64,000 nucleotides of DNA. Source: Methylorubrum rhodesianum. Its GTDB lineage: Bacteria; Pseudomonadota; Alphaproteobacteria; Rhizobiales; Beijerinckiaceae. Positions within the stretch are counted from its first letter, which is position 1; each line of letters begins with the position of its first letter. Positions 1-8,025 of the stretch are shown here, piece after piece. The stretch covers positions 124,001 through 188,000 of the forward strand of contig NZ_JACHOS010000004.1 of NCBI RefSeq assembly GCF_014199985.1, read 5' to 3'. The translations under genes and the position numbers were made by a program. The notes under the pieces were generated by a model. The model was not told the origin of the DNA. It did no database searches and worked only from the letters and a program-made list of their open reading frames with translations.

Positions 1-1353
1 GCCCGGCCGGTGCTGGAACGGTTGCAGGCCCTGGCGAAGCGGGCGCTCGGCACGACACCGCACGACATCCTCAGCCAAGCCGTCGACGCGCTCATGCTGC
101 GCCCGGTGGTGCAGCAGCGTCACGACGGCCACGCCGAGAGGGCGCTGGCCAACATCGACCTGTTCCTGGAAATGTCGCGCCCGTTCGCCGTGCGCGGCCT
201 GCGGGCCTTCGCGGGGGCGATGAGGGCGGCCTGGGAGGGCCGGACGCGCACGGTCGAGGGCCGGCCGGACGCGCAGGAGGCCGCGGTCTCCTTGCTCACC
301 ATGCACGCGTCCAAGGGGCTCGAATGGCCCGTCGTGATCCCGATCAACACCACCACCCGGACCAAGGCCGTCTCCGGAGCCCTGGTCGACCGCGCCTCGA
401 ACTGTCTCTACTGCCCGGTCTTCGGGGTGCGCCCGGCCGGTTACGACGAGGCGCTGGAGGCCGAGAAGCGCGAGGTCGGGAACGAGCGGGTCCGCCTCTG
501 GTACGTGGCGGCGACGCGGGCCCGCGAGACGCTGGTGCTCACGCGGTTCGCCGAGCCGGGCGCCAGCACGTCCTGGTCGGCGGTGGTCGACCTCGGGCTG
601 GCGGATTTGCCGTCCATCGACGTGGAGCGGCTGCCGGTCGGGACGCCGGCCGTCGCGCCGGAATTCGCGAACGGTCAGACACGGGAAATCTTCGCCGCCG
701 AGGCCGCCGCCGTCGCCCGGCAGCGCCGCTTGCGCTGGATCGTCCCCAGCCGCGGCGATGCGGCGGGTCCCGAGACGTCCGGCGCCCCCGGCCTGGTCGA
801 GGGCGGTACCGACGGCGGGCGCGGACCCGGGGGACGGCCGACAGGCAGCCGGGAGCGCGGCATCCTCATCCACAAGCTGCTGGAGGAGATCCTCACGGGC
901 GAGGCGAGCGAAGGCGACGATCTCGGACGGCGCGCCGGGCTCCTCGCCCGGCAGCTCGGTCTCGGAACCGGCGACGCTGCCGGGGCCGAGGTCGACCTGG
1001 CCGAGGTCGCGGCCAGCGTGACCCGGGCGCTCGGCCTTCCCGAGATCGCCGGGATCCGCGAGCGCCTCCAGGCCGAGTTGCCCGTGTTCGGGTTCGAGAG
1101 CCTCGCCGACGAGGACCAGGCGACGGCGGGCGTGGTGGACGCGATTGCCTGCGACGCGGTCGGCAAGCCGGACATCGTGGTGGACTGGAAAAGCGACGTG
1201 GATCCTGCGGAGGCGGTCCTCGCCGACTACCGGCGTCAGGTGGCCCGATACCTTCTCGCGACGGGCGCGCGCCTCGGCCTGATCGTCTTCGTGACGAGCG
1301 GCCGGGTCGTCCCGGTGACCCGCGCCGCGATGGCCGACGTCGGGGCTGGATGA
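1..1353 (+). CDS. AddA/UvrD-type helicase-nuclease, C-terminal part
   Basis: The reading frame is open from base 1, so the gene starts left of the window. What remains is the second helicase domain and a nuclease domain of a superfamily 1 helicase. Motif V-like TMHASKGLEWPVV lies near codons 98-110, motif VI-like WYVAATRARETLVL near codons 163-176, and a PD-(D/E)XK core (VVDAIAC, then VVDWKSD) near codons 378-401. Known AddA and RecB proteins use this arrangement to unwind and degrade DNA ends for recombination or against foreign DNA. The linker before the nuclease (about codons 230-290) is low in complexity. Without the N-terminus I cannot tell AddA from a UvrD-nuclease fusion of a defence system. 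No AddB-like partner lies downstream. Confidence 0.85.
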   Translation, partial: ARPVLERLQALAKRALGTTPHDILSQAVDALMLRPVVQQRHDGHAERALANIDLFLEMSRPFAVRGLRAFAGAMRAAWEGRTRTVEGRPDAQEAAVSLLTMHASKGLEWPVVIPINTTTRTKAVSGALVDRASNCLYCPVFGVRPAGYDEALEAEKREVGNERVRLWYVAATRARETLVLTRFAEPGASTSWSAVVDLGLADLPSIDVERLPVGTPAVAPEFANGQTREIFAAEAAAVARQRRLRWIVPSRGDAAGPETSGAPGLVEGGTDGGRGPGGRPTGSRERGILIHKLLEEILTGEASEGDDLGRRAGLLARQLGLGTGDAAGAEVDLAEVAASVTRALGLPEIAGIRERLQAELPVFGFESLADEDQATAGVVDAIACDAVGKPDIVVDWKSDVDPAEAVLADYRRQVARYLLATGARLGLIVFVTSGRVVPVTRAAMADVGAG

Positions 1354-1589
1354 GCGACGAGGAAGAGCGGCCGGGCTTCCGCAGGCCGCTGCGCGGGCAT
1401 CACCCGGCCTGTTCGGAAGGCCGCCATGTTCCCGGAACGGAGGGTCCGGTGCCGATGCCTGGGGAGAAGCCTTGCCTCGACGTGGGAGCCTGCGCCTTCG
1501 CGAACGGCGGAGGAAGGCACTCATCACTTGCCAGGTCAACGCGGCTCGGCCTGCTCCGGCTCGTGAATGAGCAAGGACGCAGAGTGTGA
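1350..1589 (+). CDS. Possible small ORF coupled to the helicase
   Basis: A 79-codon frame begins at an ATG overlapping the helicase stop codon (ATGA), the spacing of a coupled gene. It starts MSDEEERPGFRRPL, contains two cysteines and is Arg/Gly-rich. I recognise no domain. The overlap is the only positive evidence, so it may be chance. Confidence 0.2.
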   Translation: MSDEEERPGFRRPLRGHHPACSEGRHVPGTEGPVPMPGEKPCLDVGACAFANGGGRHSSLARSTRLGLLRLVNEQGRRV

Positions 1590-2130
1590 GCAAGTTCAAG
1601 CGGTTGACAGCGGATCCCCGGGTCTGCGTGAAGAGCGCATGAAACAGTCCGTTCCCGGGGATCGGCAGGCTCGGTCGCTGGCCGGCGCCGACGGGCGTGG
1701 GCGGGCGCGTGTGCTCTGCCCGTCCCGGTGTGGCCGACGCCGCCGTCCCGTGCTGGCCGCGGCGCGGACCATGAACCCGTTGCGCGAGAGCGACCTGCCG
1801 GGCGGTCTCCCCCGAGCGCGTGCCGAGCCCGCCGCTGCCGACTGAATTCCGGTGGCGCCGCCTTGAGACGTCCATCAGAGAGCTTCCCGGACGGCTTCGA
1901 GCGCGCGCTCCCGCCCGCAGGCGCGGTTGTCCTGCGTCCCACGGTGGACTCACCGGCTTCGACGGATGATGCTCCCGCGGGAAACATGCGATGCCGGGCG
2001 AAGATGTCGAGCGCGTTACGCGCCGGCCACGTCTGCCTGCCCGGCATCGCCAGGGTTGGGAATTCCTGTCAGAGCCACCATGTTAGTGCCAGCTAAAACA
2101 GGGTTGTCTAATACAGGGCGGCCGACGTCG
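1590..2130. other. Intergenic region upstream of bigR
   Basis: No convincing gene on either strand. The last 50 bases become less GC-rich and hold TTAG/CTAA motifs in front of the ArsR-family gene. Confidence 0.4.
2083..2096 (+). promoter_or_regulatory. Possible BigR-type half-palindrome before bigR
   Basis: TTAG-N6-CTAA, followed by GTCTAATA at about 2106. These are degenerate relatives of the ATTAGA/TCTAAT operator at 2989-3004 and would allow autoregulation. Inference only. Confidence 0.3.
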
Positions 2131-2454
2131 ATGGATGCGGTGACAACGACCGACCTGCTGCGCCTTCAGGACAAGGCGGCCGATGCCGCGCGCCTGCTGC
2201 GCCTTCTCGCGAACGAGAAGCGTCTCCTCATCCTATGCCTGCTGGTCGCCCGGGGCGAGATGGACGTGACGAGCCTGGCCGAGGCGGTGGACCTCAGCCA
2301 ATCGGCCCTCTCGCAGCATCTTGCCAAGCTGCGCGAGGACGGGCTGGTCGCCTTCCGGCGCGAGAGCCAGACGCTCCACTATCGCCTGGAGGATCCCCGC
2401 GCCGCGCGCCTGCTCGCGACGCTCAAGGACATCTTCTGCCCGGAGGCGGGCTGA
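2131..2454 (+). CDS. bigR: ArsR-family persulfide-sensing repressor, BigR/SqrR type
   Basis: A 107-residue winged-helix ArsR-family repressor. Its only cysteines are C36 (ILCLLV) and C103 (IFCPEAG), 67 residues apart, nearly the same spacing as the redox pair of BigR and SqrR, which form a di- or tetrasulfide link when sulfide or persulfide rises and then leave the DNA. The recognition helix is DLSQSALSQHLAKLRE (residues 54-69). The CxC metal site of ArsR/SmtB is absent, which argues against arsenic or metal sensing. The ATG at 2131 was chosen over upstream in-frame starts because residues 2-30 match the usual family start. It precedes the sulfur transport and hydrolase genes it should control. 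Confidence 0.88.
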   Translation: MDAVTTTDLLRLQDKAADAARLLRLLANEKRLLILCLLVARGEMDVTSLAEAVDLSQSALSQHLAKLREDGLVAFRRESQTLHYRLEDPRAARLLATLKDIFCPEAG

Positions 2455-2978
2455 TCGGGTAACCAGGGCTCCGCCAGGCGCGCGCTCCGCCGCGTCGGCG
2501 GCTTGGCCGTCCACCCAGCGCCGCCGTGACGGCGTGGTCGACCCGGCTGCCACGGTCGTCGGCTCCGGGGCCAACCGGATCGGAACCCCCGGCGTGCCCG
2601 CAGGGCGTCGCGCTCGACATCGATCGCCCGGGCGGCCCGAAGGTCGAGGCGCCTCAGGACAGGCAACGGCGGGCCCCAGTCCTGGACGGCGTGAGGCGGC
2701 AGAAAGGCGGCCACGGCCGCCGGGAGCCGTGACCGGCGCCGGTCCGTGACCGCTCCCGAGAGCCATCCCGGCCAGCGTCGCCGCGTTGGCCGCCGACGTG
2801 GGCCCGCGATCCCATTCCCGTCCAGTTCGCGCGACCGCCGGCCGCTCGCCTCGGGATGCCCCCGTGCCAGCGGAGGCTCTCGTGAAGCGCCGCCTCGATC
2901 CGGCGGTTCACGCCAGGGGCGGTGTGGAGCGCGGCCCGTTCCGCCGTCCCGGACCATCCGGCGTCTCCCCGCCATCCC
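2455..2978. other. Intergenic region between bigR and the sulfur operon
   Basis: About 520 bases with long open frames on both strands but none with a start, ribosome binding site or recognisable domain. It ends at the promoter at 2979. I see no gene here. Confidence 0.4.
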
Positions 2979-3006
2979 TTGACATTTGATTAGATATTTC
3001 TAATTT
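2979..3006 (+). promoter_or_regulatory. Promoter of the sulfur operon with BigR operator
   Basis: A consensus -35 box TTGACA (2979-2984) and a -10-like TAATTT (3001-3006) with 16 bases between them. Overlying the spacer and -10 is the perfect inverted repeat ATTAGA-N4-TCTAAT (2989-3004), an AT-rich island in GC-rich DNA that resembles the BigR box known from Xylella and Agrobacterium. A repressor bound here would exclude polymerase. It lies about 130 bases before the first operon gene, leaving a long leader. Confidence 0.75.
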
Positions 3007-3132
3007 AGACATCACTAATCTGGTGGCGCCGTCGCTGGACGCTGCCGCTCACGACGGCCACGCCCCCGGCGCCTGAGGGATCGCTCCAAGCCTGCGCGAG
3101 ACGCCCGGCACCGCGGTCCAGGAGTGAGTGCC

Positions 3133-3558
3133 ATGGATACCTTCACCCCGCTTTCCGCCGTTTTCGGCGGTCTCATGATCGGCGCCTCCGCAGCGCTCTT
3201 CCTGATACTCAACGGCCGCATCGCGGGCGTCAGCGGCATTCTGGGCGGCCTGCTGCCGCCGAGCACCGGCGGGATCGGCTGGCGCGCCGCCTTCCTCGCC
3301 GGCCTGCTTCTCGCGCCCCTCGTCCACGCCGGCCTCGGCGGCGGCAGGCCGCCCGTGGCGGTCGAGGCCTCGCTCCCGCTCCTCGGGCTTGCGGGATTGC
3401 TGGTCGGTTTCGGCGCGCGGCTCGGAGCCGGCTGCACCAGCGGCCACGGCGTCTGCGGCGTCGGCCGCGGCTCGCCCCGCTCCCTCGTGGCGACCGGCAC
3501 ATTCATGGCCGCCGCCGCCGTGACGGTCTTCGTCACGCGTCACCTGATCGGAGCCTGA
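3133..3558 (+). CDS. YeeE/YedE-family sulfur transport protein, first half
   Basis: A 141-residue inner-membrane protein with about four hydrophobic segments. The conserved motif GCTSGHGVCG at residues 100-109 carries the cysteines that pass thiosulfate or sulfane sulfur through YeeE-type channels. In this family the channel is often split into two short genes, as here, the second starting 2 bases after this one stops. The ATG at 3133 has AGGAG at 3120-3124. It heads the operon controlled by the operator at 2989-3004. Confidence 0.85.
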   Translation: MDTFTPLSAVFGGLMIGASAALFLILNGRIAGVSGILGGLLPPSTGGIGWRAAFLAGLLLAPLVHAGLGGGRPPVAVEASLPLLGLAGLLVGFGARLGAGCTSGHGVCGVGRGSPRSLVATGTFMAAAAVTVFVTRHLIGA

Positions 3559-3560
3559 CC

Positions 3561-4019
3561 ATGTCCAGGATCGTGTCCGCGTTCGCGGCCGGCCTGCTGT
3601 TCGGGCTTGGCCTCATCGTCTCCGGCATGGCCAACCCGGCCAAGGTCCTCGCCTTCCTCGACGTGACCGGCCGCTGGGACCCGAGCCTCGCCTTCGTCAT
3701 GGCGGGTGCCGTCACGGTCTCGGCCGCCGGTTACCGCATCGCGACGCGCCGGGGCCGGCCAGTGCTCGCGCCCAAGCTGGAGATCCCGACGCGGCGCGAC
3801 CTCGATCCGCGCTTGCTGACGGGCGCCGCGGTCTTCGGCATCGGCTGGGGCTTGGCCGGCCTCTGCCCCGGGCCGGCGCTGACCCTCCTCTCGGTCGTGC
3901 CGACCCGGGCCGCGGTCTTCGTCGCCGCCATGGTCGTCGGCATGCTGCTGTTCCAGGCCCTGCCATCCGCCGTCTCCCGGCAAGCGGCGTCCACCTCTGC
4001 CGCGCCGGCGGATGCGTGA
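3561..4019 (+). CDS. YeeE/YedE-family sulfur transport protein, second half (DUF6691-like)
   Basis: A 152-residue membrane protein, the partner half of the preceding gene. It has a start with FGLGLIVSGMANPAKVLAFLD and the conserved GLCPGPAL near residues 103-110, whose cysteine is the counterpart of the one in the first half. Paired halves of this kind lie beside bigR and a persulfide-processing hydrolase in several proteobacteria. The stop codon overlaps the next start (TGATG). Confidence 0.85.
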   Translation: MSRIVSAFAAGLLFGLGLIVSGMANPAKVLAFLDVTGRWDPSLAFVMAGAVTVSAAGYRIATRRGRPVLAPKLEIPTRRDLDPRLLTGAAVFGIGWGLAGLCPGPALTLLSVVPTRAAVFVAAMVVGMLLFQALPSAVSRQAASTSAAPADA

Positions 4020-4822
4020 TGGCGAGCTTCGTCACCTTCGGCCTGGCGGCGGGCTCGGGTGGGCTCGTCGGCGTGGTCCTCGGCCTCGTCGGCGGAGGCG
4101 GCTCGATCCTGGCAGTGCCCCTCCTGACCTACGCGGTCGGCGTGAACTCGCCCCATGTCGCCATCGGCACCAGCGCCCTGGCGGTCTCGGTCAGCGCGGC
4201 CGGCAACCTCGTCCCGCAGTGGCGGGCCGGGAACGTGAAGTGGCGGTGCGCAGGGGCGTTCTCGCTCGCCGGCGTCCTCGGCGCCCTGGCCGGCTCGGCC
4301 GCGGCCAGGGCGGTCGACGGGCAGAGCCTGCTCGCCCTGTTCGGGTTCGTGATGCTGGCGGTCGGCGGCCTGATGCTGCGCCGGCGGCGCGGCGAGGGCG
4401 ATCCGGACGTGCGCCTGACCAAACGGAGCGCCCCGGTGCTCCTGCCCTGGCTGCTCGGCATCGGGTTCGCGGTGGGCCTGTTCTCCGGCTTCTTCGGAAT
4501 CGGCGGAGGCTTCCTGATCGTGCCGGGCCTGATGCTGGCGACGTCCATGCCGCTGCCCATGGCCATCGGCACCTCGCTGGTGGCGGTCAGCGCCTTCGGG
4601 GCGGCCACCGCCGCGAGCTACGCGGTCTCCGGCCTGATCGATTGGACGCTGGCCGGGCTGTTCATCCTGGGCGGCGCGCTCGGCGGCCTCGTCGGCGCCC
4701 GCCTCGGCCAGCGTCTCGCCGGGCACAAGCGCGCCCTGACCATCACCTTCGCCGGCCTGGTGATCCTGGTCGGCCTCTACGTCGTCGCGCGCGGCCTGCC
4801 AGCCTTGCTCGGTCGGGCGTGA
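4019..4822 (+). CDS. TauE/SafE-family sulfite/organosulfur permease
   Basis: A 267-residue protein with about eight membrane segments in two repeats, each with a glycine-rich segment: GLVGGGGSILAVPLL near residue 22 and GFFGIGGGFLIVPGLM near residue 160. This is the TauE/SafE exporter family, which moves sulfite, sulfoacetate or other sulfur anions out of the cell. In BigR operons it is thought to export sulfite made by persulfide oxidation. The ATG at 4019 overlaps the upstream stop by one base. A GTG at 4016 is an alternative. Confidence 0.82.
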   Translation: MASFVTFGLAAGSGGLVGVVLGLVGGGGSILAVPLLTYAVGVNSPHVAIGTSALAVSVSAAGNLVPQWRAGNVKWRCAGAFSLAGVLGALAGSAAARAVDGQSLLALFGFVMLAVGGLMLRRRRGEGDPDVRLTKRSAPVLLPWLLGIGFAVGLFSGFFGIGGGFLIVPGLMLATSMPLPMAIGTSLVAVSAFGAATAASYAVSGLIDWTLAGLFILGGALGGLVGARLGQRLAGHKRALTITFAGLVILVGLYVVARGLPALLGRA

Positions 4823-4865
4823 CGTCCAGAGCCCCGAAGCCGTTCATCCCGAACCGGAGGAATGC

Positions 4866-5690
4866 ATGTCAGACCTGACCGCAACGTCCCTGCACGGACG
4901 CCCGCTCGTGACGGGCTTCTACGAGCAGCGCACGGGCAGCGTGCAGTACGTCGTCGCCGATGCGGAGACGAAACACTGCGCCATCGTCGACCCGGTGCAC
5001 GACTTCGATCCGAAGTCGGGGGCGACCGCCACCCGCTCGGCCGATGCCCTGCTCGCCCATATCGCGCGCGCGGGCTACAGGCTGCAGTGGATCCTCGACA
5101 CGCACCCGCACGCCGACCACTTCTCGGCGGCCGGCTACCTGCACGACAGGACGGGCGCGCCGACCGCCATCGGCGAGAAGGTCGTCGAGGTGCAGAAGCT
5201 CTGGAAGGGGCTCTACAACCTGCCCGAGACTTTCCCGGCGGACGGCTCGCAGTGGGATCGCCTCTTCGCCGACGGCGAGCGCTTCCGGATCGGCAACCTG
5301 GACGTCGAGGTGCTGTTCACGCCGGGCCACACCCTGGCCTCCGTCGCCTACCGGGTCGGCGACGCCGCCTTCATCCACGACACCTTGTTCATGCCCGACA
5401 GCGGCTCGGCGCGGGCGGACTTCCCGGGCGGCAGCGCGCGCACGCTCTGGCCTTATTATAGCAGCCGCGTCCACGGCGGCACATCCACCGAGCGCTTCTT
5501 CCTGTTGATGAGGCGCCAGAAGGGGCTGTTGCGCCGTGCTTATGTGTTAGGATCGGCGACCGCATGGTGGCGACAGCGCAGGTCGGTCTGCCCGGGGCCT
5601 TTGTCCGGCGCCCGGCGGGCAACACGGTCCTGCTGCCGTACAGACTGCTCAGGCAGTTCAGCCTGCGCTTCAGGCGGGTCGCCTGCTTGA
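4866..5690 (+). pseudogene. Persulfide dioxygenase/BLH-like metallo-hydrolase, 3' truncated
   Basis: Metallo-beta-lactamase fold related to ETHE1 and the Blh protein of BigR operons, which oxidises glutathione persulfide to sulfite. Visible ligands are THPHADH (residues 79-85), GHT (154-156) and the Asp of HDTLF (about 172). The family sequence runs to GGSARTLW (about residue 194, base 5448). From there the frame enters unrelated sequence rich in Arg, Ser and Cys, and the usual C-terminal part with the last histidine ligand (a CHDY/GHDY motif) is absent. The tail at 5449-5690 looks like foreign DNA from an insertion or deletion. The product is probably inactive, which would leave the sulfur operon without its oxidising enzyme. 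Confidence 0.7.
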
Positions 5691-5927
5691 GGATCGGCCT
5701 GCGCTGACGATGTCTCGGCCCGGGGGGCGCTCAGCGTGCGACACGTGGCGGGCCGCTGGTACGGGCTCGGCGCCCTCGTCCTTGGACGACCTCCTGCCCG
5801 CACCCATGTGCTTCCCGGATGTCGCCTGTCGGCCACCCAGAACCGCCGCCACGCGGTAGCCTCGGTCCGCCCGGTCCAAATGCCGGTCAGGTCTCCCCCT
5901 CCCTGCTGCGTGCGGGTTCGCCTGCCC

Positions 5928-6221
5928 TCAGCCTCGGGCGCGTGGCCCGTAGAAGCGGTGCGCGTTCCGAACCACTCCGGGTTCATGCTCCCTCGGGAGA
6001 TCGCGCCCATCCGTCATGGCGTTGATCACCTCGAACGCGTCCTCGATCCTCTCGAAAGCGCGACCGCCTTCGAGGTCCGACACGAACGTCCCGTCCGCCG
6101 CCAGGAAATAGATGACGTCGTCGTGTCTCAGGTAGACGTGATACTCGTCCGGCCGGTCTTCGCCCAACGTCAGCCCCCACTCCGCGAGCGGCCTATATGG
6201 AACGCAGCGAGGCCGGCACAC
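5928..6221 (-). CDS. Small hypothetical protein
   Basis: A 97-residue acidic protein with no signal peptide or membrane segment. The middle part, with YHVYLRHDDVIYFLAADGTF, reads like a small alpha/beta domain that starts with a strand-rich stretch. I do not recognise the family. The start is uncertain: there is only one in-frame ATG before the conserved-looking core, and its first 12 residues are Cys/Arg/Pro-rich. It stands alone between the sulfur locus and the acyltransferase. Confidence 0.5.
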   Translation of the reverse strand: MCRPRCVPYRPLAEWGLTLGEDRPDEYHVYLRHDDVIYFLAADGTFVSDLEGGRAFERIEDAFEVINAMTDGRDLPREHEPGVVRNAHRFYGPRARG

Positions 6222-6720
6222 ACCGTAGAAAGTACGGTTGCGCGGGATCTGGGATTGACGGCCGTCCGTGGCGGGCGACCGTATGGCGTGAGACGTTGAG
6301 CGTGCCGGAGCGAGGTACGATGTCCCGGTGGCCGAGCGCGCGTTTGCCCGACCGGCCTGGTGACGGTGGCGCGGGAGAGCGGTGCGATGACACCACGCCG
6401 GGCGCCGGCGGCAACCCCGGCTGCGCTTTCCCGGCCCTTATCGGTTGAAGTTGTGCCGCCTCCGGGCGGCCTCGGGCGCAAGCCGTGGACACCGCTGGAG
6501 CGCGCCGGAACGGGTTCGACGCGGCTTCGCAACGCGCCACGGGACGCAGGGCAGTTCGTCCGGGGGGGCTGGTCGGCGCATCGGCGAACGTGCGCTGGTA
6601 CCGCGGCCGCGGCTTCGTTCAAGTTCCGTTGTCCATCATGGACGGTCGCGCGCCGGTGCTGCCGCTCGCTTAACCGGCTCCGGCGAAACTCGGCCCCGGG
6701 CTGGGATACGGGGACGGATC
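6222..6720. other. Intergenic region without a recognisable gene
   Basis: About 500 bases. Several overlapping open frames exist but none has a domain or a good ribosome binding site. It should contain the promoter of the acyltransferase gene. Confidence 0.35.
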
Positions 6721-7839
6721 GTGGGCGGGCGGGCGAGAACTCAAGCGGAGGAGGAGCTCCGATACGCCTGGGTCGACGTGGCAAAGGGCATCTGCATCTT
6801 GCTCGTGGTGATGATGCACTCGACCCTCGGCACCGGCGAGGCGATGGGTGGGGAGGGCTTCCTGCACCCGGTCGTCGCCTTCGCCAAGCCGTTCCGGATC
6901 CCGGACTTCTTCCTGCTCTCGGGTCTGTTCGTCGGACGGGTGCTGGACCGTGACTGGCGCCGCTTCGCCGACCGGCGCATAATCCACTTCGCCTACTTCT
7001 ACCTGCTCTGGCTGCTGCTTCAGTCGGCGTTGAAGTACGAGACCGTCGCCGGGGATGGGGGCATCCCGGCCTTCCTAGCTCACCTTGCCCTCGCCCTCGT
7101 CGAGCCCTACTCAACGCTGTGGTTCATCTATCTCCTCGCCGTGTTCTCGATCGTGACGAAGTTGCTGCGGCCTTTGCCTGGCCCGGCGCTTCTCGGGACC
7201 GCCGCGCTGTTGCAGATCATGCCGGTCCAAACCTCCTCCTTCCTCGTTGAGGAGTTCTGCGCCCGCTACGTCTACTTCGTCGGCGGCTACCTCCTGGCCG
7301 ACCAGATCTTTGCCTTCTCCGATGCCGTGCGGCGCTACCGGCGGCTGGCGCTTGCAAGCCTTGGGGCCTGGGCGTTGGCCGAGGGCTGGCTCGCCTTCAC
7401 GCCGTCGGGCATCCCGGACCACCCGACCCTCGCGAGCCTGCCGGGGGTGGGTCTCGCGGCCGGATTCGCGGGCGCGCTGGCGATTGTCGCACTTGCCAGC
7501 TTGCTGGCCGAAGCGGGAGGCGTCGTGACGGGGGCGCTGCGTACCTGCGGGAAGCGCTCCATCGTGATCTATCTTGCCTTCTTCCTGCCAATGGCCGCCT
7601 GGCGCAGCCTGATCGTGAAGACGGGCGTGATCGAGGATGTCGGATTGGCCTCGCTCGCCGTGATGAGCGTCGCCGTCGTACTGCCTCTTCTCTTCGAGCG
7701 GCTCATCCGCGGCACCTGGCTCGGCTTCCTATTTCGCCGTCCCCGCGTTCTTCATCTCACGGGTACAAGGAGCGGTGAGGCAGCGCTCACGACGCCGCTG
7801 ACCGGCAGCCGGGTGATCGAACGTCAGGCTCGCGGTTAG
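6721..7839 (+). CDS. Acyltransferase 3 family membrane protein
   Basis: A 372-residue integral membrane protein with about ten hydrophobic segments. It opens with WVDVAKGICILLVVMMHS (residues 15-32), the acyltransferase 3 signature in which the histidine after the first helix is catalytic, followed by FRIPDFFLLSGLFVG. Members transfer acetyl, succinyl or other acyl groups to surface polysaccharides, lipids or glucans. The GTG at 6721 (after GGGGACGGATC) gives the family's usual short N-terminus; a longer open frame continues upstream without support. The substrate cannot be read from the sequence, and no polysaccharide cluster surrounds it. Confidence 0.8.
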   Translation: MGGRARTQAEEELRYAWVDVAKGICILLVVMMHSTLGTGEAMGGEGFLHPVVAFAKPFRIPDFFLLSGLFVGRVLDRDWRRFADRRIIHFAYFYLLWLLLQSALKYETVAGDGGIPAFLAHLALALVEPYSTLWFIYLLAVFSIVTKLLRPLPGPALLGTAALLQIMPVQTSSFLVEEFCARYVYFVGGYLLADQIFAFSDAVRRYRRLALASLGAWALAEGWLAFTPSGIPDHPTLASLPGVGLAAGFAGALAIVALASLLAEAGGVVTGALRTCGKRSIVIYLAFFLPMAAWRSLIVKTGVIEDVGLASLAVMSVAVVLPLLFERLIRGTWLGFLFRRPRVLHLTGTRSGEAALTTPLTGSRVIERQARG

Positions 7840-8025
7840 CGCAGGACCCGGGGGGGGGCGTCTCGTCGGTGACGAGCAGGTCGAGGCTCGCGCGGCCGAT
7901 TGCCTCGGCGAGCCCGTCCGTCAGGCGTGGGCGGGCCGGACAACCCTTCCGCACTCGCAAAGACCCGTTAGGTCTCGGCGTGTCAGGATCGAAGCGACGA
8001 CAACGCAGCCGGGGAACGCCGCGCG

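Noticed and set aside
2131-2454. Arsenic or metal-sensing ArsR
   Set aside because: No CxC metal site and no ars genes; the cysteine spacing and neighbours fit BigR/SqrR.
7850-7860. Run of nine G residues as a possible phase-variation tract
   Set aside because: It lies just after the acyltransferase stop codon and within no gene or promoter I can support.
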